Assembly (NCBI RefSeq): GCF_002284535.1
Contig: NZ_NPKH01000037.1
Location: forward strand, 164,609-228,608
Reading direction: 5' to 3'
Source of the DNA: Mesorhizobium wenxiniae
Lineage (GTDB): Bacteria; Pseudomonadota; Alphaproteobacteria; Rhizobiales; Rhizobiaceae
Length of the DNA: 64,000 bases
How positions within the stretch are numbered: position 1 is the stretch's first letter; every line of letters begins with the position of its first letter. Shown piece by piece: positions 1 through 8,660 of this stretch. A model generated the notes under the pieces. That model did no database searches and had not been told where the DNA came from. It worked only from the letters and a program-made list of their open reading frames with translations. The translations under genes were made by a program, and so were the position numbers.

Positions 1-1104
1 CTCCGCCATGACCGTCAGCGGATAGAAATAACCGGCGCCCTTCGCGCATTCGCCTCCGGCCAGCAGACGCGCGCCCTTATCGCGAGCGTCGCGCACCAGT
101 GCCTCAAGCGCGTTCTTCCTGCGGTGGTTCGCCACCGGCCCCATCTGGGTCCCGGATTCCAGGCCGTTGCCAATCTTGATTGCCTTGGCGCGCTCGGCGA
201 AGGTTTCAACAAACGCACCGTAGAGCTTCTCGTGCACGAAGAACCTTGTTGGTGAGGTGCAAACCTGACCAGTGTTGCGCGCCTTGCGGGCCACCGAAAC
301 CTCCGCGGCAGCGACCGGATCGACATCGTCGCAGACAATCACCGGTGCGTGTCCGCCAAGTTCCATCAAAACGGGCTTCATGTTGCGTGCAGCGATCTCC
401 GTCAAATGCTTGCCCACGGCCGTGGAACCGGTGAAGGCGACGAGCCGGATTGAAGGTTGTGGGATAAGGTGGGCGGAGATGTCCCCTGGTATGCCGAACA
501 CAAGATTAAGTACGCCCGCCGGCAGTCCGGCATCGTGAAAGGCGCGGGCGATGTGAATCGCTCCAGCGGGTGTCTCCTCCGCCGCCTTCAAGATGATGGA
601 GCAGCCGGCCGCCAACGCGCCCGCGACCTTGCGCGACGGCTGGCTCATCGGGAAGTTCCATGGCGAGAACGCGGCGACCGGGCCGATCGGCTGCTGCAGA
701 ACGATGTAGCGAATGTCGGGCGCGCTCGGAATGACCCGGCCATAGGCGCGCAATGCTTCGGCCGCATCCCACTCGAAAAACTCGCAACCGCGCTGCACTT
801 CGAGCCTGGCCTGGGCGAGCGGCTTGCCATGTTCAAGTGTGATCGAATAGGCGATTTCCTCGACGCGCTCGCGCATCAGCGCGGCGGCCTTGAGGATCAC
901 CTCGGCGCGTGTGGCGGGTGCTGTCCTGCTCCAGACCTTGTGGCCATCGGTGGCCGCAGCCAGCGCGTCATCGAGGTCGGCGCGGGATGCGATGGCAAGG
1001 GCTCCGATCACGCTTTCGTCCGCGGGATTGAGTACGGGCAGCGTGTCGCTGCTCGCTCTCCATCTTCCAGCGATGTAAAGCTCAAGGTCGGGATAGCTTG
1101 TCAT
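1..1104 (-). CDS. NAD(P)-dependent aldehyde dehydrogenase (3' end outside window)
   Basis: Oxidises an aldehyde to the acid with NAD(P). The visible 368 codons run without a stop to the left edge, so the C-terminal quarter is missing. Visible ALDH signatures are PWNFPMSQPS in the cofactor domain, FTGSTAVGK, the general-base motif MELGGHAP, and NTGQVCTS with the catalytic Cys. The family includes succinate-semialdehyde and aminomuconate-semialdehyde dehydrogenases. The 3-hydroxyanthranilate dioxygenase in the same cluster makes a semialdehyde-type product a reasonable guess, but substrate cannot be read from sequence. The start at 1104 begins MTSYPDLELY; its ribosome binding site is weak. It is divergent from a LysR gene across a 271-bp intergenic region holding a conserved 46-bp element. 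Confidence 0.9.
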   Translation of the reverse strand, partial: MTSYPDLELYIAGRWRASSDTLPVLNPADESVIGALAIASRADLDDALAAATDGHKVWSRTAPATRAEVILKAAALMRERVEEIAYSITLEHGKPLAQARLEVQRGCEFFEWDAAEALRAYGRVIPSAPDIRYIVLQQPIGPVAAFSPWNFPMSQPSRKVAGALAAGCSIILKAAEETPAGAIHIARAFHDAGLPAGVLNLVFGIPGDISAHLIPQPSIRLVAFTGSTAVGKHLTEIAARNMKPVLMELGGHAPVIVCDDVDPVAAAEVSVARKARNTGQVCTSPTRFFVHEKLYGAFVETFAERAKAIKIGNGLESGTQMGPVANHRRKNALEALVRDARDKGARLLAGGECAKGAGYFYPLTVMAE

Positions 1105-1312
1105 GATCTGTCTTGCCTGCTGAACTCTGCGCCGCGCCATGGGCACAATGGACGTGACGCCGCCTGCAACCGCCACACAACGCATTTTTGTTGGGTCGAC
1201 GCAGGCGCGTGTTGTCGACCGCTTGTCCTTGGGGTGCGGTCACCACTGAAGCTTTCTGTCACAGCTGCCCCGCAAAACTGCTTGTTCGAACGTGCATTGA
1301 TGTTTTGCAGGT

Positions 1313-1358
1313 AATCGATATATCTCTCAATCTTGGTTTATAGTATTAATTGATCGCG
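1313..1358 (+). promoter_or_regulatory. Conserved 46-bp operator-like element, copy 1
   Basis: This 46-bp block matches 8521-8566 at 42 of 46 positions, without gaps. The shared core is CGATATATCTCTCAATC. The outer ends, near CAATCGATAT and the complement of ATATCAATTG, form an imperfect inverted repeat. It ends 17 bp before the LysR start codon and lies about 210 bp upstream of the divergent aldehyde dehydrogenase. I infer a binding site for the adjacent LysR protein, possibly overlapping a promoter. Confidence 0.65.
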
Positions 1359-1375
1359 TTTTCTTATGAGAGGGA

Positions 1376-2299
1376 ATGACGATGCGAATTGCGCTGCGGC
1401 ACATCGAGGCTTTCCTCGCGGTCGCCGAACACAGCAATTTTTCGACGGCTTCGCGCAATCTCAACGTTGCTCAGCCCGCCCTTTCCCAAGCAGTCAAGGA
1501 TCTCGAGGCGGAGCTTGGCCTGCGTCTGTTCGACCGCACCACCCGCCGCGTGGAACTCACCGCCGCCGGCGTCGAATTCCAAGGGTCGGCGTCGAAGATC
1601 ATGGAGGACCTTGAGCATGCCGTGCAGAACGTTCGCGATCTGGCCGCAAGGCGCCGCGGCCGGATCCGGGTCGCGGCGCCGCCGCTGCTTTCGTCTGTTA
1701 TCCTCCCGCAAGCCATCGCGGCGTTCCACAACGACTTCCCGGGCATCACAATCGAACTCATTGACAAGGGCACGGAGGAGATCGTGGCCAGCGTTGCGGC
1801 TGGGAATGCCGATTGCGGGCTGGGCACCTTCTCGCCCACTGACGAGGGAATCGAGCGCACGCTGCTCATGCGCGACAATCTGATGCTGTTTTGCCCGGAA
1901 GGGCATCCTGTTCTTGAGAAGGCAGCGGTCAGTTGGACGGATCTGCGCGACTTGCCGCTCATTGCGCTCACCCGCAGCAGCGGCATCCGGCTGCTGGTCG
2001 ACATGGCGACAGAGGCCGCCGAGCTATCGGCAAAGCCTGCATTCGAGGTTTCGCTGATCACAACCGCGCTGGCGCTGGTCGAGGCAAAGCTCGGTGTTTC
2101 GGTGCTGCCAACCTACGCCCTGGCAGCAGCCCGTCATTATGCCGTCTCGGCAAGGCCGCTTGGTAATCCGGTCGTCACACGCGACGTGGTCATGATTCAC
2201 GCCAGCGGCCGGTCAATATCGCCGGCGGTTGTCAGTTTCAGCGGCATCGTTCGCAGCTATGCCCAGAAACTGGTGCCTTTGCGCGACGTCAAGGCATGA
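1376..2299 (+). CDS. LysR-family transcriptional regulator (probable cluster regulator 1)
   Basis: A 307-residue regulator of normal LysR length. The N-terminal winged HTH (about residues 6-65) contains the typical FLAVAEHSNFSTASRNLNVAQPALSQ helix region (split here as FLAVAEHSNF and STASRNLNV) and ends in LGLRLFDRTTRR. A periplasmic-binding-protein-like effector domain follows from about residue 90. The first ATG (1376) lies directly against GAGAGGGA, while an in-frame ATG at 1382 would have better spacing, so the true start may be 1382. It is divergent from the aldehyde dehydrogenase, and a 46-bp element sits just upstream. That arrangement is typical of autoregulated LysR genes controlling a neighbouring catabolic operon. 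The effector is unknown. Confidence 0.92.
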   Translation: MTMRIALRHIEAFLAVAEHSNFSTASRNLNVAQPALSQAVKDLEAELGLRLFDRTTRRVELTAAGVEFQGSASKIMEDLEHAVQNVRDLAARRRGRIRVAAPPLLSSVILPQAIAAFHNDFPGITIELIDKGTEEIVASVAAGNADCGLGTFSPTDEGIERTLLMRDNLMLFCPEGHPVLEKAAVSWTDLRDLPLIALTRSSGIRLLVDMATEAAELSAKPAFEVSLITTALALVEAKLGVSVLPTYALAAARHYAVSARPLGNPVVTRDVVMIHASGRSISPAVVSFSGIVRSYAQKLVPLRDVKA

Positions 2300-2314
2300 C
2301 CGGTTGTGCGCCGA

Positions 2315-3091
2315 TCAGGGGCGCACATAGTTGCCGCCGTTAACGTCGAGGATCGCGCCCGCAATGAAGCTTGCCGCCGGCGAGCACAGGAACGCGATCG
2401 GCCATGCGACTTCCTCAGGGCGTGCTGCCCGTTTCAGCGGCTGCTTCGCCAGCGCCGGGCGCAGGTCGAGGTCTTTCAGCATCGGCGTGTCGATCGTGCC
2501 AGGCGCCACCCCATTCACGAGGACACTTGCCGACGTATAGCGCGCTGCCAGATAACGCACCAGCGTGTGCAGCCCGCCCTTGGAGACGGCGTAGTGGGGG
2601 CCCACGCCGGGAAATGTGCCGCCGGTCAGTGCTGCCACCGAACCGATGAGCACTATCCGTCCCCGCCCGCTCGTCGCCATCCGGTCGGCGAAGGCGCGCG
2701 CCATGCGCATTGGCGCCTTCAGATTGGTGTCGAGCGCAAGCGCCAACTCTTCCTCGAAGCTGTCATGGTCCCAGTCGATCGGCCGGTAGACCCCGGCGCC
2801 AAGCACGAGCGCATCGATCTCTCCTGCCCAGCGAGCAAGTTCCTCCGGCGCTTCGACCCGGGCGATGTCGACTTCAAGCCGGGGCGCAGGCCTGCCGTTC
2901 CGGCTCAAAGCGAAGGACAGCTCTTCGCAACTGCGGATGTCGGTCAAAAGCACTTCCGCGCCGAGATCGAAACAGGCCCTTGCAACGGCTGCGCAGATGC
3001 CCCCGGCAGCTCCGGTGACCAGCACACGCTGCCCCTTCAGGCTGAAAGCTTGTCCAGTTTGGGTGACGATTACTTCCGCGGCTTCCTGCAT
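2315..3091 (-). CDS. Short-chain dehydrogenase/reductase
   Basis: A 258-residue NAD(P)-dependent oxidoreductase with a Rossmann fold. The cofactor motif is TGAAGGICAA, where the usual final Gly of TGxxxGIG is Cys, an uncommon change. The catalytic residues are visible as the Ser in GSVAALTGG and the YAVSK (YxxxK) motif. The C-terminal region with GAILDVNGG is typical of classical FabG-like SDRs. The ribosome binding site AGGAGA lies 7 nt before the ATG. It starts 15 nt after the upstream hydrolase gene, so the two are probably cotranscribed. It ends 15 nt from the convergent LysR gene. A hydroxyl/keto interconversion in the cluster's pathway is likely; the substrate is unknown. Confidence 0.9.
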   Translation of the reverse strand: MQEAAEVIVTQTGQAFSLKGQRVLVTGAAGGICAAVARACFDLGAEVLLTDIRSCEELSFALSRNGRPAPRLEVDIARVEAPEELARWAGEIDALVLGAGVYRPIDWDHDSFEEELALALDTNLKAPMRMARAFADRMATSGRGRIVLIGSVAALTGGTFPGVGPHYAVSKGGLHTLVRYLAARYTSASVLVNGVAPGTIDTPMLKDLDLRPALAKQPLKRAARPEEVAWPIAFLCSPAASFIAGAILDVNGGNYVRP

Positions 3092-3106
3092 GCTCGCTTC
3101 TCCTGG

Positions 3107-3973
3107 TCATTGGCCATCTAGAATTTGCCGGGTGACGTGGCGGAACACCGTCGTGCCCGCCTCGGCAAGTTTCAAGACGATATCGAAATGGTTGGTGTTG
3201 GCATACTCGGCGCAAGTCACGCGCGCGCCAGCATCGACGCAATGGCGTGCATACGTGCGCGATTGGCATTTGAATGCTTCCGTGTCCGTTTCTGCGTAAG
3301 CGACGTGCAGCATAGCGCCTGCCTGAACAGGCAAATGAATGGGACTGTTCCGCTTAGCCTGCGCCTTGTCGAAATTCATCCAGTCGTTGACATGGCAATG
3401 CCTGAGCGGCTCGAGATCAAAAAGCCCGCTGAACAGCGTCGCACTGGCGACGGCGTTGTGCGGCAAGCTGACGCTTTCTAGCCACGTACCGTCGAGCAGC
3501 ATGGCCGCCAGATGCCCGCCTGCCGAACTGCCGCAAATGTGAATGCGGCTGCGATCAAAGCCGAGACGCTCGGCATTGTGCCAAAGCCAGACAAATGCAA
3601 GCCGCGTCTGGCGGACGATCTCGTCAATTGAGACGGAAGGCGCAAGGCTGTAGTTGATCGCCGCCACACCGATGCCAGCCTGGGCGAATGCCGGCGCCAT
3701 GAAACTCGACTCATCTTTCGACAGTGCGCGCCAAAAGCCGCCATGGATGAAGATGAAAAGAGGCGCCCCAGGTGCCGGGACAAAGATGTCGAGCGTCTCG
3801 TCGGCGCCCTCGCCGTAAGCCACGTCGACCTCACCTCTCAGGGTTTGCCTTGCCGCGCGGCTCAGCCGCGCATAGGCATCGATGAATATGTCGACGTCGG
3901 GTACGGTTCCCCGCGCAAAGAATTCACGGTCAAGTGCTTGCCTGTCGATGCCACTGTGCGTCCTTGCAGTCAT
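3107..3973 (-). CDS. Alpha/beta-hydrolase, arylformamidase-like
   Basis: A 288-residue esterase/amidase-type hydrolase. The oxyanion motif FIHGGFWRA resembles the HGGYW motif of AFMID-type kynurenine formamidases. The nucleophile elbow is GSSAGGHLAAM and the catalytic His is probably in NTNHFD near the C-terminus. No signal peptide is seen, so it is cytoplasmic. It precedes the SDR gene by 15 nt. With a 3-hydroxyanthranilate dioxygenase in the same cluster, removal of a formyl or acyl group from an aromatic amine is an attractive role, but this is inferred from motif and context. A general carboxylesterase is the alternative. Confidence 0.82.
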   Translation of the reverse strand: MTARTHSGIDRQALDREFFARGTVPDVDIFIDAYARLSRAARQTLRGEVDVAYGEGADETLDIFVPAPGAPLFIFIHGGFWRALSKDESSFMAPAFAQAGIGVAAINYSLAPSVSIDEIVRQTRLAFVWLWHNAERLGFDRSRIHICGSSAGGHLAAMLLDGTWLESVSLPHNAVASATLFSGLFDLEPLRHCHVNDWMNFDKAQAKRNSPIHLPVQAGAMLHVAYAETDTEAFKCQSRTYARHCVDAGARVTCAEYANTNHFDIVLKLAEAGTTVFRHVTRQILDGQ

Positions 3974-4059
3974 GCATCATCTGCCGACAAATATTTGGAA
4001 GCGTCGCGGATGGACGCTGCTGCCCGAACGAGGCCTGGCGCTGGCAGAATTCCAGTCCA

Positions 4060-4761
4060 CTAGCTAAGCCCTTTCGGTTTTCGCGGCGCTGTCGATCCCG
4101 AAGGCTTGCCACTTCGGCGCTGGAGCTCACCCTGCGTCGCAGGAAGAAACCAGACGGAGGGATCGGCGCCGGTATCCTCTCCCAGCCGGAACGCACCCGG
4201 CGAGCGACGAGCGGCGGCGACGCGGCTTTCAGGATTGTCGACATCGCCAAAAGTGATGACTTGCGTCGGGCATGCGGCGACGCATGCCGGATCTTGGCCG
4301 GCGTCGACGCGGTGAGAGCAGAAGCTGCATTTCTCGACGACGCCAGCCACCCGAGGTTGGACTTCGGCCGCACCATGGCCCTTTTCGAGCCCGGGCGGAA
4401 GAAGCGGAGCTACGACATTCATTTCGATGGCGTCGAAGGGGCATGCCGGCTCGCACTTCCCACAGCCGACGCAAAGTTCCTGTTTGATCTCCACAATGCC
4501 GTCATCGCGCTTGACAATGGCATTGGTCGGGCACACCGGAATGCAAGGTGCATCAGCGCAGTGGAAGCAATTGCGCGGCTGGTAATATTTTCGGACATCA
4601 GGAAAGACGCCCACGGACGTATCGATCGTTTCACCACCGACGGTATCGACTTTCTGCCACCAGAGACCTTCGCCGATGCTGTTTTCCTGCTTGCAGGCGA
4701 CCGCGCAGGCCCAGCAGCCTATGCAGCGGTCCAGGTCAAGAACCATCGCAAGGCGCGTCAT
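4060..4761 (-). CDS. DmsB/NrfC-like iron-sulfur subunit with four [4Fe-4S] clusters
   Basis: A 233-residue electron-transfer subunit. Sixteen cysteines fall in four groups: CIGCWACAVAC, CFHCADAPCIPVC, CVGCGKCEPAC, and CSFC with CVAACP. This is the standard arrangement of DMSO-reductase-family small subunits. Its start overlaps the end of the catalytic subunit gene by 4 bp (ATGA), so the two are translationally coupled. There is no signal sequence and no gene for a DmsC/NrfD membrane anchor nearby, which suggests a soluble cytoplasmic enzyme such as those related to pyrogallol transhydroxylase. The electron partner is unknown. Confidence 0.9.
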   Translation of the reverse strand: MTRLAMVLDLDRCIGCWACAVACKQENSIGEGLWWQKVDTVGGETIDTSVGVFPDVRKYYQPRNCFHCADAPCIPVCPTNAIVKRDDGIVEIKQELCVGCGKCEPACPFDAIEMNVVAPLLPPGLEKGHGAAEVQPRVAGVVEKCSFCSHRVDAGQDPACVAACPTQVITFGDVDNPESRVAAARRSPGAFRLGEDTGADPSVWFLPATQGELQRRSGKPSGSTAPRKPKGLS

Positions 4762-7073
4762 GCTTCCGCTCCCTGCCGTTTCAGGGCCGCCGGCCGAATC
4801 TCGACACGGGTGTCGAAAAACGGGATGTTGGCGTGTCCCCAGATCAGCGTTTGACCGGCATTGATCTCACTGTTGGTGAGTTCTTGCACGTTGCCATCGG
4901 CGTATTGCTGCTGTTTCCAGCCCTCAGTGATGTTGCACATACCTGGAGGGAAATCCGGGTTGCAGACGACCCTGGCAACAACATGGCCACGGTCGTTGTA
5001 GGCTTCGGCCATCTCACCGTTGGCAAGCCCGCGCTGACGCGCATCATCGGGGTTCATTTCGAGAATCGGCTCGGGCCAGATCTCCAGTGTCCAGGCGGTG
5101 TTGAAAAAGGTGGAATGCGCGCGTTGACGGGCATGCGTCTGCACCAGCAACATTGGATAGCGCTCTGCCAGCGCATGCGTCAGCAAGGCTTCGTGATCGG
5201 CCACGAACGCCGGCAGCGCCTCCCCCAGTTCGGCGAGTTCCTCGATATAGAACTCGGCGCGACCGCTCTTGGTCGTGAAGCCGTCGTTCCCATACTGAAC
5301 ATGCGGCGTTGTCGGCACATTCAAACGGATTGCACCGCCGGCCTGCACCACCTGGTCATAGGTGATGTTGTCAAATGCAGGATCGCGGGCACCATCTATC
5401 TGCCCGCGCACCACGTCTTCCGACGATTCCCGAAACCATTCGCCCAGGCCGAACCTTCTCGCCAGATCACGCTCGATCTCAAAGTCGGTCCGCGCTTCCC
5501 CGACTGGATCGATCACCTTGGGGCGCAGATAGATGCTGTTGCCGAACACCAGGGCGTCGCGTGCCGCCGAATTGTCTTCGAGGAAAGTGCAGGCCGGCAG
5601 GACGATGTCCGACCACTGGGTAGTCGTCTGAAAGAAATGATCGACCGTGACGACGAACTCCAACGTCTTCAGATAGGCGAGCGACGTGTTCATGTCGCCC
5701 ATGCGCTGATTGATCCAGTCGCCTTGACAGAACACCGCGCGCACCGGCAGGTCGCGACGGCCGACCTCAATCATCGGCACAGGTTTGGTCGAAGCCCATT
5801 TCGGCAGTGCTGGGCCAGGACCGAGACGAGCGGGATGAGAGCCGTGATAGTGGCTCTGTACGCCAACCCCCGCGCCAGGCTTGCCGATATTGCCCGTCAC
5901 GATCGCGATTGCCGCGGCCGCACGCGCGAAAAGCTCACTATGTTTGTAGCGATCCACACCATAACCGAGCCCGATTTGGGCAGGCCCCGCTTTGGCGTAA
6001 GTGCGCGCCAGATCAACGATGTCGGAAGCATCAAGGCCTGTCAGTTCCGCCACATGAGACGGGGTGTATTTGGCTACAGAATCCGTGAGCAACGTGAACG
6101 CCGTAGCGACGGAAACTCCGTTGACCTCGAACCGCCCTTCGAGCGCTGGCGCCGCCGTGCTGTTAAGTTCCACCGCTCGGCCACTGTGCAAGTCCCATAC
6201 TTGCGGAGCCGATGGCTTCTCCGACGTGGAGGCATCACCCGAGCGAAAATATTTACCGCTATCGGTGCGCACCAGGAACGGAGCACAGCTGTGATCAAAC
6301 AGAAAAGGCCGGTCGATCAACCCCTCGACGATCAGCACATGCAAGAGCCCCAGCGCCAGTGCCAGGTCGGACCCTGGCCGTGGCGCAATCCACCAGTTGG
6401 CATGCATGGCGGTCGCCGAGTAACGGGGATCGATGACGACGACCTGACACCCGGCATCGCGCGCATTCAAAAGATGGCGCATCGCCGTCATCGCCGTTTC
6501 CGCCGGGTTGTGGCCCCATACGATGGTGAGCTTCGAATTCAGCCGGTCGGTCCATTCATTGGAATGCTGGCCGTACATGCCCTTGTCACCAAAGGTGCTG
6601 TTCAGACCCATATGCACGGCCATGTCGACGCCGCCATAGAAATTACTGGTACCGCCGCCGCCGAGCAGCGAGGCGAGCCTTGTGTAGCTGGCGATCGGCG
6701 AAGCGCTGGTGCTGCGCACGAAGGCAATGCTGGATGAGCCATGCGCGTCGATCAGCGCGTTGAAACGATCGACGATCTCATCGAGGGCCTCGTCCCAGGA
6801 GATGGGAACGAACTGCCCGGATCCCCGCGGTCCGACACGGCGCATGGGAGTCTTGATGCGTTCCTTGCTGTAAACCCATTGCGGCAAGGTCAGGCAGCGA
6901 ACGCACAGGCCCGTATAGGCATCGTCGGGCGCTGGCGCCGGCTCAACCCGCACCAGCACGCCGTCACGCACGGTACATGCCAATCGCGAACGACCTCCGC
7001 AATTGTGAGCGCAGACCGTGTTGACGACCTGCTCCGGACTGACAGATGAGTTGCTCTTTGCCATTCTGATCAT
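4758..7073 (-). CDS. Molybdopterin-dependent oxidoreductase, DMSO-reductase family, catalytic subunit
   Basis: A 771-residue catalytic subunit expected to bind bis-molybdopterin guanine dinucleotide. The N-terminus carries a cysteine group for a [4Fe-4S] cluster (CAHNCGGRSRLAC, then GLCVRC). NSKLTIVWGHNPAET and later QGDWINQRMGDMNTS-like segments are typical of cofactor-binding regions. The C-terminal third contains the MoCo-dinucleotide-binding domain (NPDDARQRGLANGE). No twin-arginine signal precedes the Cys group, unlike DmsA or TorA, so a cytoplasmic enzyme is likely. The Mo ligand cannot be assigned without alignment; a Ser around GLNSTFGDKG is a candidate. An alternative in-frame start is Met4. 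Substrate unknown; reductase or transhydroxylase chemistry is possible. Confidence 0.9.
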   Translation of the reverse strand: MIRMAKSNSSVSPEQVVNTVCAHNCGGRSRLACTVRDGVLVRVEPAPAPDDAYTGLCVRCLTLPQWVYSKERIKTPMRRVGPRGSGQFVPISWDEALDEIVDRFNALIDAHGSSSIAFVRSTSASPIASYTRLASLLGGGGTSNFYGGVDMAVHMGLNSTFGDKGMYGQHSNEWTDRLNSKLTIVWGHNPAETAMTAMRHLLNARDAGCQVVVIDPRYSATAMHANWWIAPRPGSDLALALGLLHVLIVEGLIDRPFLFDHSCAPFLVRTDSGKYFRSGDASTSEKPSAPQVWDLHSGRAVELNSTAAPALEGRFEVNGVSVATAFTLLTDSVAKYTPSHVAELTGLDASDIVDLARTYAKAGPAQIGLGYGVDRYKHSELFARAAAAIAIVTGNIGKPGAGVGVQSHYHGSHPARLGPGPALPKWASTKPVPMIEVGRRDLPVRAVFCQGDWINQRMGDMNTSLAYLKTLEFVVTVDHFFQTTTQWSDIVLPACTFLEDNSAARDALVFGNSIYLRPKVIDPVGEARTDFEIERDLARRFGLGEWFRESSEDVVRGQIDGARDPAFDNITYDQVVQAGGAIRLNVPTTPHVQYGNDGFTTKSGRAEFYIEELAELGEALPAFVADHEALLTHALAERYPMLLVQTHARQRAHSTFFNTAWTLEIWPEPILEMNPDDARQRGLANGEMAEAYNDRGHVVARVVCNPDFPPGMCNITEGWKQQQYADGNVQELTNSEINAGQTLIWGHANIPFFDTRVEIRPAALKRQGAEA

Positions 7074-7187
7074 GTGCTTGGGCCGAAGCCCAATTTTTCA
7101 CCTTGGCTGGCGCGGGGCCAAGCAGGCGCGATTCCGCGTCTGCCTGAAGTCCCGCCGCCAGGCTGTTTCGCCCTTACCCGGCGGCTC

Positions 7188-8441
7188 TCAAGGGAAGACC
7201 TTCCTTGGATTTTTGCCGGTCTCATAGGTGGAGACATCGTCGCTGGTGTATTCGTAGACCGCCGGCTTGAACTCCGCGCAATTGCCGTGCTGGTCGCAGC
7301 TTATGCGACCGGAGAGCCCGTCGAACTTCGATGCGAAAACGGCATCGCGCAATGCCTTGCGGCCAATATAGGTCGTGCCTTCGCCATCGGTGACGGCAAC
7401 CTTGTCGATGGCGTCGAGCGCTGCCCGGGCGGCGTCATAGGCATTCGAGTGAAACCCCGAGATCGGCGCCTCGCCATATTCGGACTTGTAGTTTTCGAGG
7501 AACTTCGTGTAGCCGTCGCCCAGCGCTTCCGGAGAGATGTCCTGGTAGGTGAACTGGAAACCCACGACCGAGGAGCCGGCGGCCTGGATCATGTCCGCCG
7601 ACATCAGGCCGTTGCTGCCAAGCAGCGTCGCATTTTCCATGCCTGGGACATCCTTGACCTGCCGGATGATCTGCGAGGCAGCGGCCACGAATATTGGCAT
7701 GTAGACAAGATCGGGCTTCAGAGCCGCGATGTTGGTCAACAGCGGACGCATGTCGACTTCGGTCGGCGTTGTGGCCTCCTGCGACAGCACCGTTCCACCG
7801 AGCTCGGTGAAACGTTTGACCATGGCGCCCTGAAGCGCCTCGGCATAAGGACTGCCGTCGTGGATGGTCACCACAGATTTTTTCTTGAGCACGTTGTAAA
7901 TGTACTCGGCGTCAGCTGCGCCTTGGGCGTTGTCGTCCGCAATCATGCGCACGAAGCCTTGATAACCTGGCCCGCGATCAGGTGCAGTCAGCTTCGGCGC
8001 CGACGCCGATGTGCCGATATTGGCGATGCCAGCCTTCCACAGGATGGGTGCTGCTGCCACCACCTCGCTGGAGCAGGCGGAACCAAGCACGATGATGGTT
8101 GCAGGGTTTGCTGCAAGCTTGGTCGCGGCGGTCTGGCCGCCTTCAGGCGTGCAGAGCGAGTCCTGAGCGTTCAAGACAAGCTCATGCCCGTCAATCTCGC
8201 CGCCGCGATCCTTGAACGCCAGCTCAACGCCGCGGCGAGAATCGATGCCCAGCGCCGCGTCCGGTCCAGACAGCACCCAGTAAGCTCCGATCTGGATCGG
8301 CGCGCCCTTTTCGATCTTGATGACGCCGAGCGGATCAGTCACCGCTTCTTGGGCCGCGGTGGGCGAGACCTGGCCGGCAGCAAGGGCGAGTTGCAATCCT
8401 GCTGTTGCCCATAAAGATGACAGGAACGGTGATTTGCGCAT
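7188..8441 (-). CDS. ABC transporter substrate-binding protein, branched-chain amino acid type
   Basis: A LivK-family periplasmic binding protein of 417 residues. The chosen ATG at 8441 is preceded by GGGAGAA at good spacing and gives a clear Sec signal peptide (MRKSPFLSSLWATAGLQLAL, cleavage after PTAAQ or nearby); starts further upstream would hide it. The mature part begins with KGAPIQIGAYWVLSGPDAAL, typical of this family, and contains LGSACSSEVVAAAP. It probably works with the livHMGF genes at 12.7-17.0 kb. A copy of the 46-bp element lies about 80 bp upstream, so it is probably co-regulated with the aldehyde dehydrogenase/LysR region. Such proteins often bind aromatic or amide compounds as well as amino acids. 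Confidence 0.92.
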   Translation of the reverse strand: MRKSPFLSSLWATAGLQLALAAGQVSPTAAQEAVTDPLGVIKIEKGAPIQIGAYWVLSGPDAALGIDSRRGVELAFKDRGGEIDGHELVLNAQDSLCTPEGGQTAATKLAANPATIIVLGSACSSEVVAAAPILWKAGIANIGTSASAPKLTAPDRGPGYQGFVRMIADDNAQGAADAEYIYNVLKKKSVVTIHDGSPYAEALQGAMVKRFTELGGTVLSQEATTPTEVDMRPLLTNIAALKPDLVYMPIFVAAASQIIRQVKDVPGMENATLLGSNGLMSADMIQAAGSSVVGFQFTYQDISPEALGDGYTKFLENYKSEYGEAPISGFHSNAYDAARAALDAIDKVAVTDGEGTTYIGRKALRDAVFASKFDGLSGRISCDQHGNCAEFKPAVYEYTSDDVSTYETGKNPRKVFP

Positions 8442-8520
8442 TCGAACTTCTCCCATTTGTTTGTTGTTCCGCTGACCATCGTTTCGTAGCCGGCTGGCCA
8501 ATGTGGTTAGGTTTGCGCGC

Positions 8521-8566
8521 AATCGATATATCTCTCAATCATGGTTTATGATATCAATTGATCGCG
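8521..8566 (+). promoter_or_regulatory. Conserved 46-bp operator-like element, copy 2
   Basis: This copy agrees with 1313-1358 at 42 of 46 positions; the differences lie in the centre and right half. It is 80 bp upstream of the binding-protein start codon, in the same orientation relative to that gene as copy 1 has relative to the aldehyde dehydrogenase. The rest of the 219-bp gap (8442-8660) shows no gene. Confidence 0.65.
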
Positions 8567-8660
8567 CCTCGCTATAAGCCGCGAAGTCGATCATCCCATC
8601 TGACCGGGTGCGGCGGACAGCTTTTCCCATTCTTGCAATCACTGCGCCCTCCTTGCCCAG

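Noticed and set aside
4548..6737. 729-codon open frame on the plus strand opposite the molybdoenzyme
   Set aside because: It is antisense to a gene with clear family motifs, has no recognisable domain, and reflects high-GC codon bias.
7074..8414. 446-codon plus-strand frame opposite the binding-protein gene
   Set aside because: The minus strand encodes a full LivK-type protein with signal peptide; the plus frame lacks any domain.
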